The notes: generated by a model not told the origin, from the letters alone. Positions 1 through 8,565 are shown, counted from the first letter of the stretch. The stretch is 64,000 nucleotides of DNA from Akkermansia sp. (GCA_017409465.1 JAFQSQ010000028.1:49918-113917); one strand, 5' to 3'. Made by a program: numbers and translations.

Positions 1-861
1 CATGGGAATGGCTCCGGCATCTGCCACCAGCTCGAAGCGGGCGTTCATATTGGGGTGGCAGGCCGGGCCGTAGCACAGGCAGCCCCCCTTCCCCAGGCGC
101 ACATCACCGTGGCGTCCCTTATCCATACCGGGAGAATCGGTTGCGTGTGTCACATCCAGACAGATGGCGGCATCAGGCGCGAGATGATAGGCCAGCATCC
201 CGGCTCCTACACAGCCGACTTCCTCCTGCACTGTATTGGCGAAGACGACATTCCACTCGGGTTTAATCCCCTGCTCATGCAGGGCGCGCGCTGTCTCGGC
301 GATGATGTAGCCGCAGAGGCGATCATCCAGCGCGCGGCACACCAGGCGCCGTCCCTCATGGAGCATCAGCGGGCCATCGCAGTACACACCGGGAGTCCCC
401 ACGCGCAGCCCCAGAGCCTCTACCTCTTCGCGCGAATCACAGCCAAGATCCACGTACAAGTCCCACACCTTCGGAGCCTTATCATCATCGTGCCTGATAT
501 GAATGGCCGTATTACCGGTGATACCGATAACCTCGCCATCCGTCCCGATGAAGCGAATCCGGCGGCCGCGACCGATGGCGGCATCCGTGCCGCCCAGACG
601 CTCCACACGCACAAAGCCGTTGTCATCGATATGGCGGATGGTGAAACCGATTTCGTCAGCATGGGCATCCAGCATCAGCGTGGGGGCACCAGCGTACGGA
701 CTACGCAGCAGCGCCCAGGTCGAGCCATAAGCATCGCACTGCTGCTCGTCGGTGTAGGGGGCGATGTATTCTGCCCATAGACGCTGGGCATCCATCTCGT
801 AGCCCGTGGGAGCCGGGGTATTGAGATAATCGGTCAGAAAATCAGAGGACACCTCATCCAT
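1..861 (-). CDS. M42 family metallo-aminopeptidase, 3' end cut by window edge
   Basis: Reading on the minus strand from an ATG at 861, the frame stays open for 287 codons to the window edge, so the C-terminus is missing. The product matches the M42 (FrvX/PepA-like) cytosolic aminopeptidases, which use two metal ions to trim short peptides. Visible family motifs in order: LDAHADEIGF (first metal ligands), RALDDRLCGY, the catalytic VQEEVGCVGAG block and CLDVTHATDSPG. There is no signal peptide. It lies 14 bases downstream of purD on the same strand and is probably cotranscribed. Family assignment is firm; substrate preference cannot be told from the sequence. Confidence 0.9.
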   Translation of the reverse strand, partial: MDEVSSDFLTDYLNTPAPTGYEMDAQRLWAEYIAPYTDEQQCDAYGSTWALLRSPYAGAPTLMLDAHADEIGFTIRHIDDNGFVRVERLGGTDAAIGRGRRIRFIGTDGEVIGITGNTAIHIRHDDDKAPKVWDLYVDLGCDSREEVEALGLRVGTPGVYCDGPLMLHEGRRLVCRALDDRLCGYIIAETARALHEQGIKPEWNVVFANTVQEEVGCVGAGMLAYHLAPDAAICLDVTHATDSPGMDKGRHGDVRLGKGGCLCYGPACHPNMNARFELVADAGAIPM

Positions 862-875
862 GGTTCTGAGAGGGG

Positions 876-2120
876 TTACATATTGCGGTAAGCGATATCA
901 CTGCGGCGCTGTGAGCCGTCGAAATCCACCTTGGCAGCTTCGGCATGAGCCGCCGTGCGAGCAGCCTCCAGCGTATCGCCCTGAGCCACGATGGCCAGCA
1001 CGCGCCCACCATTGGTCACCCAGCCCTCCGATGTCTTGCGCGTACCGCAGTGGAAAATGCGGGCACCACAGGCATCCAACCCTGAGATGACATCGCCGGA
1101 ATGGGAGGAAGCAGGATAACCGGCAGATGCCAGGATACAGCATACACTCCAGCCATTATCAAAGGAGATGAGCTCAGGCGCAAACTCGCCCTTCGCCCCG
1201 GCCAGGCAGAACGAGGCCAGATCGCCCCGCAGCAGCGGCATGACAGCCTCGCACTCCGGGTCACCGAAGCGGCAGTTATACTCGATGACCTTCGGCCCCT
1301 GCGGCGTCAGCATCAGCCCGAAATACAAGAAACCACGGTAGGGCAGACCATCGGCCTGCAGACCACGCACCGTAGGCGCCACAATCGTCTCTTCTATAGT
1401 CTTGAGCAGCTCCGAAGAGGCCAGCTGGCGAGAGGCCACCGCGCCCATCCCCCCGGTGTTGGGGCCCTCGTCTCCGTCCATCAGACGCTTATAATCGCGC
1501 GCCGGGCAGAGAATCAGGTACTTATCATCACAGATAGCACCGAAAATGGAAATCTCCGGGCCGGTGAGGAACTCCTCTACCAGCAGTCGCCCCTCGCCAA
1601 AGCGCTTCTCGATGAACACCTCGCGCAGGAACTCCTCGGCTGAAGCCGCATCAGGACACACGGCCACCCCCTTACCGGCAGCCAGGCCGTCGAACTTCAG
1701 TACCGTCGGGTACTTCCCGCCAATAGCGGCGATAGCTTCGTCGTATCCGGCCACGGCTGCGGCTCCGCCCGTGGGGATACCATGACGAAGCAGGAAATTC
1801 TTGGCAAACTCCTTGGAGGCCTCCAGCTGAGCACTCTCCTTGGGCGGCCCCCAGCAGGGAATCCCCAGCGCAGCGCAACGATTGGCCAGGCCTTCCGCCT
1901 TGACCAGATAGCTCTCCTCACCGGCTACGCAGAGGTCGATTTTGTTATCGACCATCCACTGCATGAGAGCATCAAAGTCAGCGGCATCGATGCGAGTGGC
2001 AGTTTCGCAGATGGCATCGCTGCCGGGGAACGAATAAATCTCCGGCTTACAGGGGCTGGCGGCCAGAGTCTCCACGAGCGCCTGTTCGCGCCCACCTTTT
2101 CCGATAACGGCTATTTTCAT
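876..2120 (-). CDS. purD: phosphoribosylamine--glycine ligase (GAR synthetase)
   Basis: This 414-residue protein is PurD, which joins phosphoribosylamine and glycine using ATP in step two of de novo purine synthesis. It begins with the family's MKIAVIGKGGREQAL phosphate-binding start, carries the ATP-grasp lid (LKFDGLAAGKGVAV), the LVEEFLTGPEISIFG strand, the GPNTGGMGAV loop and the metal-binding EYNCRFGDPECE motif. Length is normal for PurD. No Shine-Dalgarno precedes the ATG; a promoter-like pair sits so close that the transcript would have about a 3-nt leader. No other pur gene is adjacent, so this is an isolated pathway gene. Confidence 0.97.
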   Translation of the reverse strand: MKIAVIGKGGREQALVETLAASPCKPEIYSFPGSDAICETATRIDAADFDALMQWMVDNKIDLCVAGEESYLVKAEGLANRCAALGIPCWGPPKESAQLEASKEFAKNFLLRHGIPTGGAAAVAGYDEAIAAIGGKYPTVLKFDGLAAGKGVAVCPDAASAEEFLREVFIEKRFGEGRLLVEEFLTGPEISIFGAICDDKYLILCPARDYKRLMDGDEGPNTGGMGAVASRQLASSELLKTIEETIVAPTVRGLQADGLPYRGFLYFGLMLTPQGPKVIEYNCRFGDPECEAVMPLLRGDLASFCLAGAKGEFAPELISFDNGWSVCCILASAGYPASSHSGDVISGLDACGARIFHCGTRKTSEGWVTNGGRVLAIVAQGDTLEAARTAAHAEAAKVDFDGSQRRSDIAYRNM

Positions 2121-2129
2121 GCTGACGCC

Positions 2130-2159
2130 ATTCTACACCAGACCCACGCCTCATGGCAA
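2130..2159 (-). promoter_or_regulatory. purD promoter, near-leaderless
   Basis: On the minus strand TTGCCA, an 18-base spacer and TAGAAT precede purD. The -10 ends nine bases before the ATG, giving a predicted start point about three bases upstream of the start codon. Confidence 0.5.
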
Positions 2160-2180
2160 GCCGAAAAGCAGCCGGATAAC

Positions 2181-3029
2181 TCAGCGGCGACTGCGCCCCT
2201 TGCGGGTACTCACCAGACGCCGGCTTGATTTCCGGCTCGAGAACTTCGATTTGCGGCTGCCGGCCAGGCGGGCACCACGCGCGTAGCTGCGGCGGCCATA
2301 GCGTTTGCGCGTCGGTACCAGGCGCGGGCCATCCTTCGGCAGACTGGCCACCACGGCGGTCGGGAGCTCAATACTCGACTTCGTGAGGTCGGCCTCGGCT
2401 TTCATATAGGTCTCCTGGGTACAGCTTTCAATGGCCACCGGCACACCGCGACGCACCCGGCCGAAAAGATCCACGATATCATCGCTCTTCATACGGATAC
2501 AGCCGTAGGAGGCAGGGCGCCCGATGAAGCGCTCCTCCGGCGTCCCGTGGATATAGATACGGCGTCCGAATGAATTGCGGTTGAAAGACTCCAACCCGGC
2601 CAGCTGAATCACGCGGGTGACAATCGGGTCGCGTCCGGCGGCATCCACTCCCACCACTTCACCGGTGGGGCGGCAACCCTTGAACACCATACCCTTGGGC
2701 TGACCCTCGCCCGTCTTGGAGGTCACGGCATGGATACCCAGCGGTGTCCGGCGACTGCCGACCGTGGCACCGATACCGAATTTGGACGAGCTGATGCTAT
2801 AGTCCTTCACCTTCTTGCCGCCGCTGAAGACCGTGAGCTTCTGGTCACTGAGCGTGATGGCTACCCCATCGCGCACCACAGCACGGGGGGGAATATCGGG
2901 GGCATAGACCTGTTTTCCCCATGATTTGCACGAAACCAGCAGCGAGCAGGCCACCAGGAGCGCACCAACGAACAGGTAATGAAGAGAGCGATGATTCACA
3001 GGGGTAGAGAGGAGGTGTACGTTTATCAT
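2181..3029 (-). CDS. L,D-transpeptidase (YkuD domain) lipoprotein with basic tail
   Basis: A 282-residue YkuD-family L,D-transpeptidase. These enzymes crosslink peptidoglycan stem peptides or attach proteins to them using an active-site cysteine. The catalytic block is visible: His161 in IYIHGT and Cys177 in SYGCIRM. The N-terminus has a hydrophobic segment followed by LLVSC (Cys34), a lipobox, so it is probably an outer-membrane or periplasmic lipoprotein. The last 45 or so residues are strikingly rich in Arg, Lys and Ser, an odd extension for this family. Its ATG overlaps the stop of the upstream glycosyltransferase by one base (TAATG), so translation is likely coupled. Confidence 0.9.
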   Translation of the reverse strand: MINVHLLSTPVNHRSLHYLFVGALLVACSLLVSCKSWGKQVYAPDIPPRAVVRDGVAITLSDQKLTVFSGGKKVKDYSISSSKFGIGATVGSRRTPLGIHAVTSKTGEGQPKGMVFKGCRPTGEVVGVDAAGRDPIVTRVIQLAGLESFNRNSFGRRIYIHGTPEERFIGRPASYGCIRMKSDDIVDLFGRVRRGVPVAIESCTQETYMKAEADLTKSSIELPTAVVASLPKDGPRLVPTRKRYGRRSYARGARLAGSRKSKFSSRKSSRRLVSTRKGRSRR

Positions 3030-4564
3030 TATGCGGCCTTGCGTGCGCGGCGACGCTGTACCACACCGTCTATCAGACGCCCCATCGAACAGAATCCGGT
3101 GTAGAAGAAGCCGAGGAACGGTGCCGTCAGTATAAAACCGGCGTAGTTGCCACCCATCAGGTTCTTCACCTCAATCCATGCAAAGAAACAACCGAACATC
3201 AGCTCCAGCACAGGCACCACAATCGACTTGAGAGCCTTGTATCCGGCGGCTCGCTTCTCGATGGAAAGCGCCCCCTGGTTCGACTCACCGAACTTAGGCG
3301 TACGCACAAACTCGCTCTTCTGGCCGAATACGGCCTCCAGCACGGCCTTGGCATTGTTGACCGCCATACCGATACCCAGTGCCAGCAGCGGCAGCAGCAG
3401 CAGGAATACCATCCACCAGCGCCGCGGCTTCACAATCGCCTCAGCCAATACATAGAACGCGCAGACAGATACCGTAGCCAGGAAAAACAGGGAGAAAGTC
3501 AGCACCATCATCTGCGGCGAGTCCCAGGACCACGCACCCGTGGGGGCAATCGTGCCGGCACCAATCGGCAGCACCAGGAAGCACAGCAGCACCAGCACCA
3601 GGTAGGAGTAGTTGCAGGTCAGGTGTGTCGTCGCCTCAAGCTTGGCCTTCAGCGGAGCCGATGAGCGCCAGATATCGAAGAACATCTTCTGGCAGACCTG
3701 GATACAGCCCTTAGTCCAGCGATGCTGCTGAGCCTTGAAGCCGTCCATATCCTCCGGCAGCTCGGCCGGGGTCACATAATCGTTGAGATAGACAAAGCGC
3801 CAGCCTTTCATCTGGGCACGGTAGGAGAGATCCATATCCTCCGTGATGGTATCGTGCTCCCAACCACCGGCATCATAGATAGCGCACTTACGCCATACAC
3901 CGGCCGTGCCGTTGAAGGTGAAGAAACGCCCGGAGCGGTTGCGGCAGGTCTGCTCCAGAGCGAAGTGACCGTCCAGGAACACGCTCTGCAGACGGGTCAG
4001 CAGATTGTGACCACGGTTGATGTGCCCCCAACGCGTCTGCACCAACGCCACCTTCGGGTCAGTGAAGTAGGGCAGCGTCACCTTCAGGATATCCGGCTCC
4101 GGGCGGAAGTCTGCATCAAGAATCAGCAGGAACTCACCCTTGGCGACCTCGTCAGCAGCTTCGAGAGCACCGGCCTTGTAGCCCGTGCGATCCGTGCGGT
4201 GCAGGCAGACGATATCGAACCCCTGAGCCTTGTAGAACTCCACCTGCTGGCGGCAGAGGTCGTACGTATCATCCGTCGAGTCGTCGAGAATCTGGATCTC
4301 CAGCTTGTCCTTGGGGTAATCGATGGCCGTCACCTTACGCAGCAGCCCCTCTACCACAAATTTTTCATTGAACATGGGCAGCTGAATTGTCACCATCGGC
4401 AGCTCATCCCACTGGCCGGCCGGCTGCGGCACATCCTTGCGGTGGCGAATATACAGAGCCACCATCAGCAGACGGTGGAACCCATACCCGGCGAGGGCAA
4501 TCCACACCACAAAATAGGCAACCAACCAACAGATATTGAACCAGTATTGAAAATTTTCGTTCAT
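3029..4564 (-). CDS. GT2 family processive-type glycosyltransferase, membrane-bound
   Basis: A 511-residue GT2 enzyme resembling cellulose/mannan synthase-like proteins. One TM segment lies near the N-terminus, the cytosolic catalytic domain spans about residues 50-290, and at least four TM segments follow. Motifs: QLPMFNE, LDDSTDDT, the DxD-type ILDADFRPEPD, TITEDMDLSYRAQ (general base) and QQHRWTKGC, the QxxRW signature. It should polymerise or transfer sugars from a nucleotide- or lipid-activated donor at the inner membrane. The polymer cannot be named. It is translationally coupled to an L,D-transpeptidase, pointing to an envelope polysaccharide. A 100-nt leader separates two overlapping promoters from the ATG. 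Confidence 0.9.
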   Translation of the reverse strand: MNENFQYWFNICWLVAYFVVWIALAGYGFHRLLMVALYIRHRKDVPQPAGQWDELPMVTIQLPMFNEKFVVEGLLRKVTAIDYPKDKLEIQILDDSTDDTYDLCRQQVEFYKAQGFDIVCLHRTDRTGYKAGALEAADEVAKGEFLLILDADFRPEPDILKVTLPYFTDPKVALVQTRWGHINRGHNLLTRLQSVFLDGHFALEQTCRNRSGRFFTFNGTAGVWRKCAIYDAGGWEHDTITEDMDLSYRAQMKGWRFVYLNDYVTPAELPEDMDGFKAQQHRWTKGCIQVCQKMFFDIWRSSAPLKAKLEATTHLTCNYSYLVLVLLCFLVLPIGAGTIAPTGAWSWDSPQMMVLTFSLFFLATVSVCAFYVLAEAIVKPRRWWMVFLLLLPLLALGIGMAVNNAKAVLEAVFGQKSEFVRTPKFGESNQGALSIEKRAAGYKALKSIVVPVLELMFGCFFAWIEVKNLMGGNYAGFILTAPFLGFFYTGFCSMGRLIDGVVQRRRARKAA

Positions 4565-4587
4565 AAGTATCAGTGTTAATATTCCCG

Positions 4588-4632
4588 CACCCGGCTACAC
4601 AGGAGCATGCGGCTCCCGGGGTGCTTTTTTTT
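4588..4632 (+). terminator. hairpin with T8 tract between divergent genes
   Basis: An outer GCACCC/GGGTGC stem encloses an inner GGAGC/GCTCC stem and is followed by eight T residues on the plus strand. No plus-strand gene lies upstream, so it may stop antisense reading, or act as a structured element in the leader of the minus-strand glycosyltransferase mRNA. Confidence 0.5.
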
Positions 4633-4653
4633 GCGTCAGCAAATCAGAATAGC

Positions 4654-4681
4654 TTGACGCGCGCAGATAGTAATGTAAACT
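4654..4681 (+). promoter_or_regulatory. promoter for the 4725-7488 operon
   Basis: TTGACG, 16-base spacer, TAAACT. The predicted start point is about 37 bases before the chosen ATG at 4725. It physically overlaps the minus-strand promoters of the glycosyltransferase. Confidence 0.55.
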
Positions 4682-4700
4682 GTTGCATGAGTCAAGTCAA
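4667..4700 (-). promoter_or_regulatory. two overlapping promoters for the GT2 operon
   Basis: On the minus strand a repeated TTGACTTGACT gives two -35 boxes five bases apart. Each has a -10 exactly 17 bases downstream: TACATT for the distal and TACTAT for the proximal copy. They overlap the divergent plus-strand promoter. Confidence 0.55.
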
Positions 4701-4724
4701 ATTATCACGTTTCAACCCAGGGCT

Positions 4725-5645
4725 ATGAGAATTCATTATCTGCTTTTTGCTGCGGCGTTAGCATTCAACTCGGCATCGTGGGCGCAAAACACCGCCGACA
4801 CGGAGGAAATAGCTGACGTGACCATCGACGGCGCGCCCGACGATATCTTCGTCCGCGAAGAAAATCGCCGCGAGGGGGAGGTCCCGGCCATGTTCCGCGA
4901 TGATTCCCTGCTGGATGACTCATACACCAACCGTGAACTGGGCATCAATGTCTATACGGCTCCGTCCATCAGCAAGATTTTTGCCCAACTCGATGACCTG
5001 CCGGCCATCCCCGAAGCTTATGTCCTGCGCAAACGCCCGGAGAAGCTCCCCATCGATGCCGGCAAGCTGGCGCTGGAGATGGGCTACCTGCTGGCTGATG
5101 GTTTCATCGCCGTGCGCAGCGGTCACATGAACGATATCAAGCCCATCGCGCTCGACCTCACCCGCTACGGCAAGGCTATCGGCGTGGGCGACAAGATGAA
5201 CGTCCACTCCGCCGCCCTGCTCGAACACGCCGAAAAAGGCCAGCTGGAGGAGTTCAAGCGTATCCTCTCCTCCACGCAGAGTGACGTGAACGATGAGCTG
5301 ACTGCCCTGCGCGACCCCGATCTGGCACACCTGCTGGCTCTGGGTGGCTGGATACGTGCGCTCGATGCCGCCGCCGCCGCCATCGAAGCCCGCTTCGATG
5401 CCCGCCAGGCTGCCGCCATTTTTTACCGCGAAGCACCCGAGTATTTCAATGAAATCCTCGCCGGGCTCAATCCCCGCACCTCCAATAAACTCCAGGTGGA
5501 GCAGATGCGCGTCCTGCTGGAGGAACTCACCGAGCTGATGACCCCGGCTCCGGGCGAAGTGCCCACGATGGAGCGAGTCCGCGCCATTCACCAGACGGCG
5601 CTGCGCATCTCGACGCTGGCCGTCGGCGAAGGCTATGAACACTAA
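4725..5645 (+). CDS. secreted alpha-helical protein of unknown function
   Basis: I do not recognise this 306-residue protein. I place the start at 4725 because the next residues (MRIHYLLFAAALAFNSASWA) form a clean signal peptide ending in AWA-type cleavage; upstream in-frame starts lack support. The mature part begins with an acidic stretch (EEIADVTIDGAPDD) and continues as predicted helices with Ala/Leu-rich repeats around LGGWIRALDAAAAAIEA. No catalytic motif is evident. It is the first gene of a plus-strand operon; its last 11 bases overlap the start of the ApaG-domain gene, suggesting coupling. A periplasmic location is inferred. Confidence 0.75.
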   Translation: MRIHYLLFAAALAFNSASWAQNTADTEEIADVTIDGAPDDIFVREENRREGEVPAMFRDDSLLDDSYTNRELGINVYTAPSISKIFAQLDDLPAIPEAYVLRKRPEKLPIDAGKLALEMGYLLADGFIAVRSGHMNDIKPIALDLTRYGKAIGVGDKMNVHSAALLEHAEKGQLEEFKRILSSTQSDVNDELTALRDPDLAHLLALGGWIRALDAAAAAIEARFDARQAAAIFYREAPEYFNEILAGLNPRTSNKLQVEQMRVLLEELTELMTPAPGEVPTMERVRAIHQTALRISTLAVGEGYEH

Positions 5646-6030
5646 GCCACGCAGTCTGCCCATCCGCCCCTGCCTGGAGATGGGCATATCGCTGGCCGGG
5701 GTGCGAATCTCGCGCTATCCCCGGCCCTGCTACCGCGTAGTGTATCGGCTGCGTATGCGCAACATTTCCTCGGGCAGCATCTGCCTGCTGGGGCGCAAGT
5801 GGACCCTGCGCGACCGCAGCGGCCACACGCGTATCGTCGAAGCCTCACAAGTCTTCAACCAGCAGCCTGTACTCACCCCGGGAGCTGTCTTCAGCTGCAG
5901 CGGCAGCCAGGATTTCGACACACCGCCTGTCGGAATGGAGGTCAGTTTCTTCGGCACCGACAAGCAGAACCACCCCTTCATCACGCCCCCTCTCAGCTTT
6001 CCCGCCCGAACATTCGAGCTTCCCTGGTAA
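5635..6030 (+). CDS. apaG: ApaG-domain protein
   Basis: A 131-residue protein with the ApaG (DUF525) immunoglobulin-like fold. Recognisable elements are YRVVYRLRMRN at about residues 33-43, the LLGRKWTLRDRSG strand, the signature NQQPVLTPGAVF and the late SFFGTDKQNHPFITPP. ApaG domains occur alone or joined to F-box or polymerase-associated proteins; their bacterial function is not settled. The ATG lies inside the end of the preceding gene, an 11-base overlap, and rpe follows 51 bases later. No signal peptide is seen, so it is cytosolic, unlike its coupled upstream partner. Confidence 0.85.
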   Translation: MNTKPRSLPIRPCLEMGISLAGVRISRYPRPCYRVVYRLRMRNISSGSICLLGRKWTLRDRSGHTRIVEASQVFNQQPVLTPGAVFSCSGSQDFDTPPVGMEVSFFGTDKQNHPFITPPLSFPARTFELPW

Positions 6031-6081
6031 TCTTCTCTCTCCTCCCCACCCATCATCAACACCACACACACCACCCCACCC

Positions 6082-6732
6082 ATGCTGATTGCCCCTTCCA
6101 TGCTTGCCTGTGATTTCCGACACATCGGCCCCGAAGCCACCCGCGCCCTTGAAGCCGGCGCCGACTGGCTGCACCTCGATGTAATGGACGGCTCCTTTGT
6201 CGACAACATCTCATTCGGCCCGGACATCTGCGCCGCCATCCGCCGGAGTGTTCCTGAAGATGCCTATCTGGATGCCCACCTCATGATTGATGCGCCGGAT
6301 CACTACCTGCCCCGATTCATCAAAGCCGGCATGAACATGATTACCATCCACGTGGAACGCGAAGGCGCCATCGATTTGCACGCCACACTGGCCGCTATCC
6401 GTGCCGCCGGTGCCCACGCCGGGCTCGCCGTCAATCCTGCCACTCCGGTCGAAAAGGTGCTTCCCTACCTGGAAGAGCTCGACATGGTGCTGGTGATGAG
6501 TGTCGTCCCCGGGTTCGGCGGACAGAGCTTTATGGCCGACGTGCTGGACAAGGTACGGCGCCTCGATGCTGAGCGCAAAGCCCGCTCCCTGACCTTCCTC
6601 ATCCAGATGGACGGCGGCATCGGAGCCGCGCAGGCGCCGCTCTGCAAGGAAGCAGGTGCAGACTGTCTGGTGGCCGGCTCCTCCACCTTCCGTGCTCCCG
6701 ACATGGCCGCTGCCATCGCCTCGATGAAATAA
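6082..6732 (+). CDS. rpe: ribulose-phosphate 3-epimerase
   Basis: A 216-residue TIM-barrel enzyme that interconverts ribulose 5-phosphate and xylulose 5-phosphate in the pentose phosphate pathway. Family motifs are all present: the start MLIAPSMLACDF, the metal and catalytic LHLDVMDGSFV, the phosphate-binding VVPGFGGQSF, QMDGGIG and VAGSSTF near the C-terminus. Length is typical. The start has no Shine-Dalgarno; the preceding bases are a C-rich ACCCCACCC run. It is third in a four-gene plus-strand operon ending at the terminator at 7525. Confidence 0.97.
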   Translation: MLIAPSMLACDFRHIGPEATRALEAGADWLHLDVMDGSFVDNISFGPDICAAIRRSVPEDAYLDAHLMIDAPDHYLPRFIKAGMNMITIHVEREGAIDLHATLAAIRAAGAHAGLAVNPATPVEKVLPYLEELDMVLVMSVVPGFGGQSFMADVLDKVRRLDAERKARSLTFLIQMDGGIGAAQAPLCKEAGADCLVAGSSTFRAPDMAAAIASMK

Positions 6733-6747
6733 CTCCCCATTGTCAGC

Positions 6748-7488
6748 ATGGACAGCGGAACCAAAAGCCTGCTCAACGTCCTGCTGAGCGTCCTCGCACC
6801 GGTGCTCGTGCTCGATCACTGCTCCACTACCGGTCCGGGGCTGCTGGAGCTGGGCACCACTCGTGCTATGGCTCTCGCGCTCGCCCTACCCCTGGGCTGT
6901 GGCGTATGGATGTTCATCGAACGCCGCAGGCTGGACCCCATCACCCTCTTCGGGCTCATGGGCACGATTCTCACCGGGGTCATCACCATCTATGCCAACA
7001 CCGGCGACGGCTCCGCCATTCGCCCGGACACCCCCTGGTGGTACGCCGCCAAGGAAGCCCTCATCGCCGCCCTGCTCGGTGGCGCCATGCTGGTGACAGC
7101 ACGCCGCCGCGACTCCATGCTGCGGCTCTTCCTCTACTCCGACAGCCTGTTTGACGTGGCTCGCATCGAAAAAAGAATAGCCGAAAAGGAGCTGCAGCAG
7201 CCCTACGAGACCCTGCTCCGGCGCTCAGCGGCCTGCACCGCCCTCTCGCTCTTCTGCTCAGCCCTGGCCAACTTCGGCCTGGCACTCTATTTTCTCCTCC
7301 CGGTACTTGACCAGCCCGCCGACCGCCAGGTACTGCAGTACAACTACGCCGTCAGCAGCATGACATGGTGGGGCTACCTCATCATCGGTGTGCCGCTCAT
7401 GCTTACCCTCATCCTGGTGATGCGCTACCTGCTGCGCAGGCTCGCTGAGCTCACCGGACTGAGCCGCGACGAACTCCTGCTGCGTTGA
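6748..7488 (+). CDS. VC0807-like multi-pass inner-membrane protein
   Basis: A 246-residue integral membrane protein with about six hydrophobic segments, starting LLNVLLSVLAPVLVLDHC and including LDPITLFGLMGTILTGVITI and a C-terminal MTWWGYLIIGVPLMLTLILV. The pattern, with a SLFDVARIEKRIAEKE-type cytosolic loop after the fourth segment, resembles the uncharacterised VC0807 family. Function is not known. It is the last gene of the operon, 16 bases after rpe, and is followed by a clear intrinsic terminator. Family call is by eye and moderately secure; the membrane topology is secure. Confidence 0.75.
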   Translation: MDSGTKSLLNVLLSVLAPVLVLDHCSTTGPGLLELGTTRAMALALALPLGCGVWMFIERRRLDPITLFGLMGTILTGVITIYANTGDGSAIRPDTPWWYAAKEALIAALLGGAMLVTARRRDSMLRLFLYSDSLFDVARIEKRIAEKELQQPYETLLRRSAACTALSLFCSALANFGLALYFLLPVLDQPADRQVLQYNYAVSSMTWWGYLIIGVPLMLTLILVMRYLLRRLAELTGLSRDELLLR

Positions 7489-7524
7489 TACCCCGGCGCT
7501 ACGGATTCGCTCCCGATTATTCAC

Positions 7525-7549
7525 AGCCGCCATCGGGGCGGCTTTTTTT
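7525..7549 (+). terminator. intrinsic terminator of the 4725-7488 operon
   Basis: AGCCGCC / GGCGGCT, a seven-base-pair stem with a five-base loop, followed directly by seven T residues. Confidence 0.9.
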
Positions 7550-7678
7550 GTGCCGGGAATACGCCTTCGGCTCAGCCGAAAGCAAAAAATAATCACCCTG
7601 TGAAGAGAATGACGCTGAACGAGTTAAAGCAGAAAAAAAGCAACTGTCGGAATGAGGTGGTGCCCCACATAGGCAGGC

Positions 7679-8041
7679 TCACGATTTCAGGTGGGCGTAA
7701 CGGCAGCGGATGCGGGGTGATACTTTCTTATCAGTAAAAAGACCGGCCTGAATTTTCTGCAGAGTGGTATGATTGACCTGACCGGCCGGGATTAAGTTGC
7801 CTTGCGCTAAAAAAGACCGGATATCTGTTTCAGAAAACTCCTGCATCTTGCCATAGACAAACCACGAATCGTGGGTGATGGTTGGGTGATCAGCGGGAAC
7901 CAGCAAACAGGTAACAGGGCGGCTACTCTTCTTACTCGACCAGTTTCCCATTAAACGCATATCATCCGGCGCTACGCCTACAACTACCCACATATGCCCC
8001 ATATTTCCAGGATTGCGGAACACATCGCCAGGATTAAACAT
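7679..8041 (-). CDS. small protein next to Panacea antitoxin, candidate toxin
   Basis: A 120-residue protein from the ATG at 8041; an in-frame TTG at 8083 would extend it and make it overlap the upstream gene. It opens MFNPGDVFRNPGNMGHMWVV and contains VPADHPTITHDSWFVYG, a layout reminiscent of PemK-like small-barrel proteins that begin with a PGDVF strand followed by a conserved HxWVVV. It lies immediately downstream of a Panacea (DUF4065) gene, 14 bases after that stop. Because Panacea antitoxins are known to pair with many unrelated toxins, I infer this is the toxin. The segment is more AT-rich than its surroundings, suggesting recent acquisition. Confidence 0.6.
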   Translation of the reverse strand: MFNPGDVFRNPGNMGHMWVVVGVAPDDMRLMGNWSSKKSSRPVTCLLVPADHPTITHDSWFVYGKMQEFSETDIRSFLAQGNLIPAGQVNHTTLQKIQAGLFTDKKVSPRIRCRYAHLKS

Positions 8042-8055
8042 ATACGGCAGATGGT

Positions 8056-8565
8056 TTATCGACTCAGAGAAGTCAATTCGCAAGCGAACGCATCCACTTC
8101 ATCTGCGAGTTCTCCCGCAATTTGCCGGATGTCGATTGGAGCACTGGAACTACCCGGATCCATCCATTCAGGACAATTTGCGTGCGTATAATCAGACAGT
8201 TCCCATTTGTTCATGCTGCCGAATTCAGAGTATACTCGCTGGATGAGCTCGCGGAGCCATTCAGAAATTAAATCAGACCCGTAATCAGCCTGTTCAATGG
8301 AGACATCATATTTGCGTTCACTAAGATGAAAGCCAGGCCAGTTACACTCATTCAAATCATTTAACAATGGGGAAACAACTGGCCCCAGTTTCATAGATAC
8401 ATACTTTCCGCCAATAACGGCGTATCCCTCTTCAACAATGGCAGTGCGATCAAGCAAGTACATAAGCTTAATCAGTTTCATTTTGTTAATGCTGCCACCT
8501 TCCAGACGAATAAATTCTGCGGCAATCGCTTTTGCCAGGTCTGAGTTGTATGGGAAGTAATTCAT
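8056..8565 (-). CDS. Panacea (DUF4065/SocA-like) domain protein, putative antitoxin
   Basis: A 169-residue protein with the Panacea/DUF4065 pattern: an N-terminal helix (DLAKAIAAEFIRLEGG), the signature KMKLIKLMYLLDR, and GKYVSMKLGPVVSPLLNDL. This domain is found in SocA and in many toxin-antitoxin pairs, where it neutralises the neighbouring toxin. I start at ATG 8565; a GTG at 8598 is also in frame and would sit about three bases after the predicted transcription start. The following gene is 14 bases away or overlaps if its TTG start is used. Base composition is lower in GC than both flanks, consistent with a mobile cassette. Confidence 0.8.
   Translation of the reverse strand: MNYFPYNSDLAKAIAAEFIRLEGGSINKMKLIKLMYLLDRTAIVEEGYAVIGGKYVSMKLGPVVSPLLNDLNECNWPGFHLSERKYDVSIEQADYGSDLISEWLRELIQRVYSEFGSMNKWELSDYTHANCPEWMDPGSSSAPIDIRQIAGELADEVDAFACELTSLSR

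Noticed and set aside
4683..4724. Longer N-terminus of the 4725 gene from a TTG at 4683
   Set aside because: It would start at the predicted transcription start and would bury a clean signal peptide.
7679..8565. SocAB system proper
   Set aside because: The antitoxin shares the domain with SocA, but the partner does not look like SocB, so only the broader Panacea label is used.
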